64,000 nucleotides of DNA from Polydactylus sextarius (lineage: Eukaryota; Chordata; Actinopteri; Polynemidae): positions 7,140,501 to 7,204,500 of the forward strand of contig CM028923.1 in NCBI GenBank assembly GCA_016801845.1, written 5' to 3'. Shown here piece by piece: positions 25,741 to 38,375 of the stretch (its first letter is position 1; the number at the start of each line of letters is the position of its first letter). Made by a program: the position numbers and the translations under genes. The notes under the pieces are model-generated. The model ran no database searches. It was not told where the DNA came from and worked only from the letters and a program-made list of their open reading frames with translations.

Positions 25741-28700
25741 TGGGAGGTATCGGTTTACGTTACTTGAAGTATGTAACTAAATACACGCACTCAGTTACCA
25801 TAGTATCCTCCTCAGACACTTCCCTCCCTTTACTTCGCTTATGACAACATTTAGTGAGTGTTTAAACAAATGTATTATACTTGTAACATTGTATAAAATA
25901 TGATGAAATTCAACTTAACTAACAATTACATGTAGCTAAATGGGAATAGCGAGCACTGGATATTTATTTGCAGTTTGTTTTTGCCTTTTTTCCAAGTATA
26001 AAATCAGTGTAATAACAAATCTGTTATTCACCTACACCTAAATTGTAGTTTTTACAGTTTGATTTGGCAAGTGATAAAATAATAAATTAAATAAAAAAAC
26101 AAGATTAATCATGTGGCACTTTGGAGATGCTGATATGTGGATTTTGTTTTATTTTTACAATGAAAAAGCTAAAATGTTACTAACTTCCTTCCAAGTTGTT
26201 CCAAGTTTACTACTGACAGATGTCGCATCCGCAGTTTCGTCATTTTCTGCCAAATCATCAAAAGTATCAGTTTATTTATTTATTTAAAAAGAGTAAAAGT
26301 ATAAGAACAATTTTTTCCAACTTTTAGTTGTGTTGGTGCACGATGTCATCACCAATGTCACTCATGATTTCCTTTTTATCAATAACAATCATTCAAGCAA
26401 ATATTAGCATTAGCATTAATGTTAAAAATCACATTTTTGTGGTAAGATAACACATCATTTCAGCTAGCTTCCGATGCTAGTTGCAAACAAACAAACAAAC
26501 AAACAAACAAACAAACAAATAAACTAAACTAGGCAAAAGAAGAAATGTAAAGACATTTACTAAAATCTCCATGGATCACCAAGTCTTTTTTTAAAGCTTT
26601 GTGATCCCCATCAATTTGTCTTCTTTTTTTAACGTCTTGAATGGGTGATGGTTGATATTTTTTGATTGCCACACAGTTATGAGTCAAGTTTGGGTGTACA
26701 CGTTAAAGAAGACAACAAAAATATTAAAGTAGATTAGAAAGGGTAATTATTAACTTTGTAATTATGTAATTAGTAAGTACATAAATAGTTTTTCTCAAAA
26801 AGAGCTTAAAACACTGAGCTTTTAATCAACCACACGGTTAATTCCTCAAACCAGTTTTTCTTCGACACTGCTGCAGGAATATTTGATGTTCGGGTGAGAA
26901 CTTTTAGGAAGAAATCATTTAATCTGATCAAGTCTTTCCAAACTTCTTGCAGCAGTTGTCAGAGATGTTCTGCCCCAAAAGTTTGTTCCAAATAGAGCAA
27001 AAAAAGGTAAATAATTTAATTTAACCTGATGAAACAATGACACTGATGCTAAATAGCTACAACCATAATACAAACCTCATGCAAATGATTTGAATAGCAT
27101 TAAAAATGCTGTGCGTCTGTCCCTAATAATGTGACCAGTAGTAGCAGTGAATATTGCACTGACACTGATAGTGGTTTATATAATAATTGCTTTGTTGTTC
27201 CTACGTGGTGGTGAATATGTAACAGACTTATGTGGAAATCAGTAGTTTGTTTGATCAATTTTCCATTCTGGTCTACAACACTGCCCTCACTGGCCTGAGC
27301 TCTAAGAAGCCACAACCAAACACAAGACCAGGTGTGTTTTTTTCCAGACAAAAGGAGCCACTATCAGCTTTTTATACAAGTAGTTAAGTGTAATTACAGC
27401 AGTTTTTATAGCCATGAATTTTACCAGCAGTAACCACCATGATAGAAGTCCTTTCATTTGGCTTGTTGTGCTGTTAACACTGTGTATTACAGGCGGTTGC
27501 TATGCCTGTTTGTTTCCAAGATGAAAACAAAGACCAACTTCTACTACTTTCTCTTCTATTGTTAAGATATTGTGTTATGTTCAGTTTCATTTCTTGTAAA
27601 CAAAGCTGTATTACATACCTTCATACCTAAAGCTTCCTCACAGTGTGTTTGTGGTATTTTGCGTTTGGGTTAAAAAAAAAAAAAAAAAGATTTAACTTGG
27701 AAACATCCTCAATTTAAGTGTGATCTGTGAACTTATAAGATTATATTACAGGTTTTTATTTTGGTTTTGAGTTTTGTGGCCTGCGTCATCTGATCTTATA
27801 CACACTGTCTCACCCAAAAATGTCAACTAATAAACATTACAAATGCTAATCCCTGCTGACAATGGAGGGTGGGGGTGGGTCGTGTAACACATTTTCACCT
27901 TGGGGCTCATGTAGCAGGTTAATCGAGTTATGACTTTAAACCTTTTATAACACTGAACTTTGTTTTTCCCTAATCGATCAAACATAATGAGTCATGAGCT
28001 GTTAGGCTTCTCATTATCTTTTACTATAGTAGAATATTGTTGCTCCCACAAAGAAAGCTACTGAAATAACATTATTAAGATTAAAAAAGGGTGGTTATTT
28101 CATGAATCATGCTGTAATAAATGACCATTCAACAACAGTCGCAGTCAGTTTTTCCCCTTTAATGCAACTTTTCCATCGTCCAGTCCAGTCCAACTCTTTA
28201 AATCACTTTCACATTAAACTTTTCTGTGCATAATAATCATGAACAAATGGTGACAAGTCTTTAGTTTTCTTTGATTCAAATGTGCCGGACACATCTCAAT
28301 GACATTACAATGTGCTCAGCAAACATTCAAGGTGTCCAAATCCACAAAACAAACAGTCATTCAGTGGACACTTGTATCCTGACTATCTTACATGTCTGTA
28401 TTTAAGCACACAAATATTTTTTTTTTTTTATCATAAGACTCATTTTTTTTTCTCCTTGTTGTCATGTTTTACCCATAATAGGACACAGTCACAGATCAAC
28501 AGAGACCCAAGTGAAGAAAGACGGTGTTTCATGGAGAAACAAGCAGGTGTTAAGTTTCAAAGCATCGAGAGTAAAGGGTTTAAGTTGGAAATAAGTCTGT
28601 TACATGACAAGTAGATGTTAAAAGTGTGTGGTAGCGCCTGCTCATGATTTCCATCCATGGTTATAAACACACTTCTTGAGATGATAAATGTGATAAATAC

Positions 28701-29234
28701 ATTCTGAGATAACATGTATGAATTCAATTAGACGATATTTAAAGGTCCTATGTCACAAACATGTCGACCTACATGTTTATATAATGTGGACATGAACATT
28801 TTTTCCGCCCTATCTGAACATCAACAAAATTTTGAATTTGGCACATCATATTTCACATTCATCAACCCACAATACACACTTTACGTACACACACACACAC
28901 ATACATACATACACACACACAAAGAGGTTTAAGGTGGTTGGAGTCCTTTTTTTTTTTTTTTTTTTTTTACCCGTCAAAGAAGGTTAAAAGTTGTTTTGAT
29001 AGTTAAATTTGCATATCAGAGTTTGAGATACTGAAGCTAAGATTTCATGATGGAGCAGTAACCTAAGGTAAGGTCAGTGTTTGGAAGCATGATACTAACA
29101 CTAAGTCTGTGCCACATGGGAAAACTTTAAAAACGAAAACAGTTTATCTGTCAAAGCGTATGTTTCTTTTTCTTAACAAAGTCCTAAAATAAAAAACAAA
29201 CACTGTTCTGATCATTTCCATCCTAGCTTTAAAA
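25741..29234. other. Intergenic region between pkp2 promoter and nudt4 3' end
   Basis: AT-rich, with the (CAAA)n tract, poly-A/T runs (27671-27688, 28947-28969) and a short (CA)n/(CATA)n run at 28887-28921. No supported exon on either strand. Confidence 0.7.
26484..26520. repeat. (CAAA)n microsatellite
   Basis: Nine tandem copies of the tetranucleotide between pkp2 and the nudt4 3' end. Confidence 0.95.
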
Positions 29235-31365
29235 ATGTTCTATATCTTTGTTTTTATTAAAGTGAAAGAAAAAACACAGATTTCATCACTTTATCTGTAC
29301 TTATTAATACTCAGACTTGTGTGTTTGCTCGGCCATAACAAACACAAGTTAATTACCATGATGCTCTACTGTATATATTTTGTTAAAAATAAAAACGCGT
29401 TTAATTCTTTGCTCAACACCTCAAAAGTTTTGTGGATCCGGTATATCATGTTTTGTTTTTTTTTCTGTCAACCTAATTTTGTGCTGTCTTTGTACATCTC
29501 CATCTCAAATCATTATTGTCAACCGTGTGGAAAACACCAAATCACATGTTAGAATGCATCAAGTCCGTCGTTTCTATTTCATCCTAAAACACAAACCAAC
29601 CGACCTTCATTTCCTAAAAATCTGTGGCACATTGTCGTTAATACAAACATCCCATCGTACTGTACATACTCAGTCAGATTTTTTCTACACGTCTTTTTTT
29701 TCCCGTCTTTTGTACATCGTTAAAAAATATATAAAATATTCGGAGAAGTTTTTTGTGTGTGTGTGTTTTTTTTTTTTTTTTTTTTACAGGTTCATTCAGG
29801 TTAAAAACACATTTTCAATGTTTCTCTTCAAAGCTATTTACAAATCTCTGTGTGGGTACCAGTCATCATTCAGCTGTCGACACGAGAGTCAGCAGGTGGA
29901 TGAATAAACAAACAAAAACATAAAATAAAATAATGATCTGAAATGTTTTTTTTTTTTAATCTATGAGTCATGTTTCTCTGTTTATATATTTGCCTTTGAA
30001 TATCTTTGAGGACGAAGTTTTGTTGTAATTGATGTTGTAAACTTGTGATGCTCCTAGAACTTTGTTTCCTTTCACAGTAACTAAAAAACATCATATACAT
30101 ATAAAAAACAATATCTAATTAAAACCACATTCCTTTTCATTCTCTAAAGGTTTTAATCTAAAGAAATATAATGCCAGATTAATTTCTAATTAAAATAACA
30201 ATTAGTTGCAGCCAACAAGTTTAGTTATTTGTAGAAAGTTGGAGAAAAACTAACATATTGAACATAAAAAACAATAATAATAATTTGGTGGTTTTGACCA
30301 AATTGCCTCACAGCACCATGTTACACAATAAAACTGCTGAGCGTTGGTGTAAAGATACATCACTGAGTCATCAGTATTTTCATTGTTTTGAAAGAAATTC
30401 TCTCTTAGTTCAAATATACTTATTTGACCCACAGCCAATGGTTCCAGGCAGCTCTTTATACCGGCAGCAAAGATCTAATTTCCATCATTAAATCCTTTCA
30501 GTTCGACTACATGGGAAACATCAGGCATTAATGGAAGGTATGTGGCTTTTAAACAAGACAACAGCCCAGTTTGTTGGATAAGTCAAGGTCAGCTGACTTG
30601 TAATTCGAAGGGAACTGGGCTGAAGTTTAACTCCAAACATATCGAACAGCATCGTGACTCAGATCCAGTTTTCAGTTTACTGAGGTAGCAACTCATTGAC
30701 AGTTTTAAAACAGGGCAACATTCATTTCGTTTTGTTCTCTTTGTTTTTGTATTTTGTTAATACAAACTGATTTAAACACTTTCACAACAACGCCAATGTT
30801 TGTAGTTGAGTGAATCTGGGAGAAGTGGATTTTTGAAACATATCAGTGCTCATTGAGTTAGATCCATGTAGTGTAATATAACATTTGGTTGTTATTGTCA
30901 TGGGTTGATGGTGAAGACATTCCCTACATGGACGTGCTTTGGGGTCAATTACCTTTTTATTGACTAGAGAGCAAATCCATTTTGCTAAAAGAAAATAAAA
31001 ATGACTGTTAGTGAAATAAACATTCGTACAAAGTTTCTGTAAGGCATTCCTTCACCGGGTCATTCACGCCAGCAGAGTCCGCAGCTTCCTCAACTTCAGC
31101 TCATCAGTCTGGTGTTTGCCAGCAAAAGAAAGAAGTCCATAAGTTTAGCCATGTCCACAGTTGTGAGCTTAACGAGCGTCTCCTGCTCAGTCACATGAGT
31201 CCTTATCACAGTTCTGGCGATGGCTTTGGTCTGTCCTGCAGCTAAGACTAGAAATTATACATACAAGAGAGCCGCAACTCTAAAAAGTCATTAGATTCAT
31301 GCAAGACTGTACAGACTTTCAGTGAACTGTCCACATTGGACAGGACAAGAGGTTTAGGTGCAGTC
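29235..31365 (-). other. nudt4: Probable long nudt4 3'UTR
   Basis: About 2.1 kb follow the nudt4 stop (TAG, 31366-31368) with no convincing open frame. An AATAAA (minus strand) lies at 29253-29258. Mammalian NUDT4 also has a long 3'UTR, so this span is a reasonable inference, but it rests on the hexamer only. A teleost interspersed-repeat end sits inside it near 30172-30213. Confidence 0.4.
30172..30213. repeat. Terminal fragment of the same TIR family, in nudt4 3'UTR
   Basis: The stretch GCCAGATTAATTTCTAATTA followed by ACAATTAGTTGCAGCC resembles the right terminus of the element at 56888-57133. Only the end is recognisable. Confidence 0.4.
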
Positions 31366-34300
31366 CTATCTGCAGGAGGAGCCCAAAACACTTCCCGTCG
31401 ATGGCGTGGTGGCGGTGGCGCTGTAGTGGGGGTAGTTGTCGTTTGGTTGCGGGCTGGGGAGGATGGAGTTTCCGTTGGTTGGGGAGCAGCTAAGTTGAAG
31501 CCTCCGCAGGTATTCTGCATGGACGGGTTTGTGGCTCTGCAGCACTTTGATGGCCTCTTCCACGGTGAACCACTCCCGCTTACGGCCTGCAGAGGGAGAC
31601 AGAGATTGACGTGTGAGTTAAAGGAAGCTTTCACTTGGGGTCTATGCCCAAATATAATGTAACAAGTAATCAATAACATACAAATTCTCAATGTTATGTT
31701 ATCAAACAGATTATACTTGTAATACATTCTGCAACAAAGACCCTAGATGCTTTTCCTTTTCCTAAAATTGATTTGAACCTGTATCAAAGCTGTTTTCTCT
31801 AGTAAATAAGCAGCAAAAATAAAGGAAATCATAAACTTTATTGGCTTCAACACGTTTCTCTCTTTTAAACATAAGAGGAAGAGTTCACTCAGTGTGATAA
31901 AGGAAAACTGGGGCTATAATGTGAAGCAAGACTTCAATATTTTTGCAACAAGTTGCCACAAAAGACGCTGTGAATTTAAATATTAACTTCAGTTAACTGG
32001 GTTACGTGGTTAAAAAGATTTATTATCATATTATCGGAGCATAAAAATCACATCTCTTGGACCACACCCACATTAATCTATAAGAGAATTCACATTATAG
32101 AGACATACAAATGTGTATGAAAATAAAACTTGTTCTCTTTTAAAATTTCAAAACAGCAAATGCATCAGAGATGAATGCATCCAGAGATAAACGCTGCTCT
32201 TTACTGAGCTCATAAGAAACTGAGGGTGGACCAGGCTACTGACAGCTCTAATATACTGCAGCTAAGAACCACTGCAGCTAAGATCAGTGGCCTAGATTTA
32301 TAGACACCTGTTGTCACCACATACCCCACTGCCCATTGAGTGTCCACATGCAGCACGCTGACCCTCATGTAAATAAAAACTCTTATTTTGTAAATGTTGA
32401 AACAACCCCCAACAGAGCAGATATAGATGTATACAAACACACACACACACACACGACTTCTGTAGCTGCAAACATTCATGAGAAGGTGAAAGGAAACTGT
32501 ACCTATGTTGACAGAGTCTTCCCAGGCCTCCAGGGTTTCTGTCACAGTCAGCACATAGACGTATGTCCGGTGCTTCCGATCTTGGTTTTGCTTTGGGGAT
32601 CAGAGGAGAAGGAAACTGAATATTTATTGAGAATATAAAACCATAAATGCACAAAAACATAAGAAGCTCTGTGATAGGAGAGTCCTCACACCTGCATCAT
32701 TTTTGGATCTGTCTCAATTTTCAGTTTTACACAACTGATGTAACCTTGTGTTAATGCCTATATCAAGAATTGTCGCACATCTGTTCTCCCATCAAATCAG
32801 CTCACGATTTAATGCAAAATACGTATTAGAATTACAATCAAGATTATTAAGTGTCACAACATGGAGGAGGGATTTCAATTTGAAAAAGCTTCACTTTTTA
32901 TATGGTAATTTGTGCACTTTAATATACATGCAGTAAGAGAAAGGCTTACCTCGAATACACCAAGTAGGCGTCCCAGCTTGCCCTTCACACCGGCCTGAAG
33001 GAGAAATGAAGAGAGAACATTAAAACAGAGCTTTTTCTTTTTTTTTTTTCCCTCCTCTTACTGATTCTAGTCTGCAGACGAGACAAACAGCAGAGGACAC
33101 TTCTTTGTGTCGCTGCGGCCTCACAACAAGAATCAGTCACAAAAGACGAATAGATGGTGAAAACAATAGAAAAGCAGTGTTTAAACCACAGACTCTATTC
33201 TGTCGTAACAATGGGCATTGTGGATTATATTTCAGCGTTTTAAAGAACTTCAGGCCCACCTCCATGGACTGAACTCAACTGCAACCTCCCAGACTTTGTT
33301 TTGATCCAAAAGTGCTTGACAAATAATTACCCATGCATGAAAATGTTCAGAACAGCACTGCAGAATATATCTCTGCGCCAAGACTGAGATATTTTTGGAG
33401 TTTATTTTTGTCCTGTGTGGCCTCACAGCTTCTTCACTTTTTGTAGAAACTGTCAGTCAAGCTACGATCGCTGCTTCTCTTAAATTTGTAATGACGTCTA
33501 CATGGAACCATGCTGTTTATCAGACTGGTTTGATGAAATAAAATCTTGGAAAGACATTATATAACACATCATCATCATCAATCATTTGTACTGTCCCCAG
33601 AAAAAAACCCTGGCATGAATCCTAAAAGTATTATTACGTAAATGTAATCATCTCCCTTTCACAACACCAAACATTTGTTTTATTAATTCAGATGTAGTTC
33701 ACAGGATTCAAATTACTGTAAAGACATATGACATCTGTCCTTCTCTTTCACAAGTGTCACCCTGTCCTACTGATGTGTGCGGCGGGCTGGGCCACAGGGT
33801 CTGCGAACGCCCAGGAATCCAGCGAGGAGCCAAGTTTAGACCGCTGATGTGTCTGAGAACACAAGGTTCTCAAAGAGCGGGGACCTCTGGAATACCAGCA
33901 GGCTCCTCAGGCACCCAGCCACTGACACCGTGGCCCTTCAAAAATCTTGCCCTTAGCATGCATGCCCCTTCCAACCATGCGACTCCAGTTCTCATCATTT
34001 GATTCCAGCATGTTTCATTTACTGGAAATCAAACACTGACGATGGCAGGAAGGAGTCACGGGTTAAATAAGAGGACGCACAAATGTGGATTTGAACGAAA
34101 ATCATAATAATAATAAAGAACGCAAAGAGCATGCCTCGTCCACAACATGATCTCAGCAGCCGCGAGTCTCAAATAGCTTCTGTCTAGATTCTGGTCCAGA
34201 TTTGCCAAGTCACTAATCATGGAAAACGATGTCTGTATTTTCATTTTAAACACAGTTAAACCCATTAAAAATGTTGCTTTTTTGCAGGAATATGACCTTT

Positions 34301-37300
34301 TCCTTGCAATCTGGACTCGAGACTGGCTTGATATGATGTAAAAACAAAATGAATTGACAGATATATTCACCTCCTCAAACACTTCTCGCACCGCGGCACC
34401 ACACGGCTCCTCCTCTGGCTCCATCCCTCCACCGGGGACGATCCACTGGTCCGGGTGTCGACTGCTGCTGACCAACAAAACCTGTTGAAGAAAAACACAA
34501 CTTTATCAAACAGAGCAATTGAACCCTTTTTTTTATTTCACTGTGGCATCAAGGAAGACGCACTTATTCTGTGGTTCAGTTTTGGGGGCACCCAAACTGA
34601 GATTTGCCTCAGTGACTTTAATCCTCTTTTGAGTGTGTCACATTGAGCATTTTGACACGAGACATGACCCTCTGACCTTTTTGACTCATGACTTTGATGA
34701 CTGATGATTGGTGGTGCCTCTCGCTATTTATGCTGTGTTGTTGTTTACGGGATCCAAAATGCACCACAATGTCCATAGGGTCTCTTTAAACATTTAATTC
34801 TGACAGATAAATTACGGCACGAATGAAAATGTATTAACGATTATTCCAACAAACAAACCTTTATAGCAGTGCTTTGATTTAAACAGATGTTAGCCAGTTA
34901 ACCAGAACAAAACCATTTCTGTTTTATGAGTACTCACTGTGTTCATCTGTCATTTTTTTTTTCCAGCCTGATGCTAAAACTCAATCAAAGCTGCAATCAA
35001 AATGGTGTCATCACAACACGACCCCGGCAAACAATGTACACGAAACCGTGCACGATTCGCTCAAATTCTATCAGTGCTCCCCGAGTGGCCTGTGGAGGGT
35101 TTGAATTACACTACACTTGCAATGTACACTGATCTGCTTGGATCAGATGTGCCTGTGTCTGCGGTTTCGGCCAGTAACCATATAGCTACCACAACAGACA
35201 CAAGTGCACCTGCTGTAAACATTATCGCATTTGCATGGAGCGATTCAATCATCGTTAAAACGGCCCATGACAGGACACAGGTCGTAATAATATCAACAGC
35301 CAATAGAAGGGGGAGAAAAAGAGTGAAATAAGATTCAGTTACAGTCTCCTGTGGTTCATTTGGCTCCACTGTCTGAAATGAAGCGTTTAATTTTTCCATA
35401 TTAAGTGTTTGTTTTTTTTCTTGCATGTGAATCTGACACAACAAAAACAAGCGGATCTGTGACACGCAGTAGCACAGTCTTCCTCGAGAGCGCTCAAACT
35501 TGTCGACGTTTGCTTATAAACTCGTTCACACCTCTCGTGGGTCTTTGTCACTTCAGAAATGATTCTGCATGACAAACAGCAAACACGCAATAAAGAGTGA
35601 AACATGTGTTAAGCGGATTGTGCAACAGATGGCGGCATCCACCTCCGCCAGCCCGTCCTATCACCATATCCAGTAATCTGCCAGAAGAGTCAGTCTGTCA
35701 CTTAATCCTAACTCAGCTTTCGTATAGATTCCCTTACGTTCGCTAATGGGATTGTAGCTGCTGAGGCCTCCTGAAAGCGATTCGCCGGCACATGTCTGCG
35801 GCTCTAGACAGCGATTGCCGTCGGCTGCTGCCTTTCTCACGTGCCACGTTCGCCAGAAGCCACCTGCTTATTCTCAGAAGACACAGGTTAAGGTGAAGGG
35901 CAGCAGGTGGAAGCAGCTGCGTGATTAGTAGCAATACGCTACGAATGTCAAGTATGAAGATGTGGATTAAGCGTTTGGTTAGTGTGTGTAAACATTTTCT
36001 GCACACGAAAAAGTGTCTATTCTACACAACAGCTGTATGACTTATATATAGTTTACAGTAAGTGATGTGTGTGTGAACGGGCATTTACAGTAACCGTACA
36101 AGCAGTCCATGACATCTTCTCAGTAAAGTGCAAACTGTAAGAAATGTGCAAAGTTGCACCTCGTAACCTACTTGAACGAGCTGCTTGAGGAACAGGATGA
36201 CCTGGAGCTAAAACAAACACAGCGTGAGTGAATGAGAAGCTCTTCTTGATTTTTGTGTAGGAATGTGTGTCTGAAATGATGAAAAGTTCCTTTTGAACAG
36301 GAACGTCACCAGAGAAATCTGTTTGTTTTCAAACAGGATGGGGCACTGTCATTGCTATGACATAATCCGAGCTTCCCTCATTCATTCTTTGTGTTTTCGA
36401 TGCGTTGGGAGATTTTCGAAGCTCCCCTACCTCCGGCCCTCGCCGTCTCGCTGATTGTGTGTATGTGTGGCTGTGTGCTGAGCTGCAGCCAACAAGGCTT
36501 AAAGGGAGATCAGTGATGTCGATGTGTCCTATGCCGACAGTGTGGGTTGTATACAAAACAAAGCCTCAGTGCTTCCGGGGCAGTGAGGACAAAGCAGATT
36601 TTTGCTCTGCTTGTTCCAATTTTATCTTGTGGTTGCTGTCCATTCTTAGGCAGGCTACTTTTAGTTTTGTTTTGATGAATTAAGGAATGTCGAGCACTGA
36701 ATCGACATATTACAAACTGTATATAATTAAGTGTGTGTTTCTTCACGTGTCCTGCTGAGATGAATGCGACAATTAGATTTATACAAGGGTGCAGGGGTTT
36801 GTTAAAAAAAACAAACAATTTGTTAACCTACAGTGAGTAAATAAGATAAGACTAATGTATATTAATCTATATCCCAGACTTAACTGTGGAGACTGTGTTG
36901 AGAAACCAAAACGAAATGAAAAAAGTCACACCCTCCTGAAAGACAGGTCAAACTGACAGCTGAACTCTGAGCACAGAAACCACACTTATATTTGGAAAGC
37001 ACGGTGAAGGAGAAATCCCAGAGGGAATACTATAGTGTTTCCCGGTAACATTGTACTGTTTTGCAACTCACACCGTTTCCCAGCCCCGAGGGGGCCCCCC
37101 TCATCATGAAAAGGGTGGTGGATAAATTATGAGCAAACATACAGTAAATCTCCTCCGTGTAATGAAAAACACTACGGACAAAATGTCAGATATGTGGTGA
37201 TAGCTGACCGCTCTGTTAACCAAAAATCCAATGGAACAATACGACATTACACAACGACAACCTTCATGTGACCGATTTAGAAAAGGAAAAAAAAAAATCA

Positions 37301-38343
37301 CTCATTCTTAACACAGTCTGTCAACTTGAGATATCAGAACTGCCTCAGACAGTGAATCACTGACTTTGACAGCGAGTCCTCTGGTGTGGCCTCAAACAGA
37401 GTCGGGACGACAGTCGGGAATATTCTTGAGGACATAAACACTCCTCCTCCCCAGAGGAGAAACGCCTGTAGCTGTCATATAAAAGGAGACTCCAAATACC
37501 AGTCCGGGCAACCAGGAGGAGAGAGAGTGATGGAAACTCTTTAACACTCAAACACACAAGTGGAGGGGCAGAATCAACAGCATCAAGACAGTAATACAGC
37601 TGCTGCGCTGTACGGGCATCAACACATCTGAGGAGTAATAGAGTGGGAAAGAGACAAACAGCAGGAGAGAAACTGTACGCCTCCATTTCTGATTTTATGA
37701 TGAAGCATCCACTCACACTGATAACCTCCTCCTCCCACATCCATTGTGACATTATTTACAATCTGCTGCAGCGATCAGCAGATACCTGGCCTTTAGGGCA
37801 AAATCCGATAAACACAAACACTCCTGCAACAACTGCTGTCTCAAATCAGACATAGCAATTCATTCCTCTCATTCCAACTGATGCACAAACTTATTGCATT
37901 CAAATCCACTTTGCCAAAAAGAGTCATGCATGAGATTGCTTCTAAACCATAAAACAAACAAGGATTGTAATGGTTTCCATTAAGAAATAAGGATTTTGAT
38001 ACTTAATTTAAACCTACATTAACTGATTTGTTGACAAGCAGTTGCTTATTTACACATCCAGCAGATTCCCAACAAAATTATCATTAATTTGTGGTGAATT
38101 TTTTGGCCGTCTGGTTAATGTAATCCCAGCAGTCACTTTTTTTTTAGCTCTGTTTTTGTTCTACACCAGTTCCCGGGGGAAATATCTGGTTATCTGGCTC
38201 TTTAGGTGCTAAATGCTGCAATATGTTCAGCAGCAAATGGCTAACTGCTAATGCCTGCTGCTGCAAATGAGAGTTAAGAGCTGTGAGAGTTGACCGAATG
38301 AAAAAAACTTGAGGTAAAAACGTAACAATGAGCTGACAGAACC

Positions 38344-38375
<32 letters not shown>

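Noticed and set aside
29380..29907. 175-codon plus-strand frame
   Set aside because: Antisense to the probable nudt4 3'UTR, starting at a non-ATG-like context and ending in poly-F from a T-run; no family match.
37357..37752. 131-codon minus-strand open frame in nudt4 intron 1
   Set aside because: No recognised domain. The best splice acceptor inside it (ending near 37630) leads into a different frame with a quick stop. Likely a chance frame in a GC-moderate stretch.
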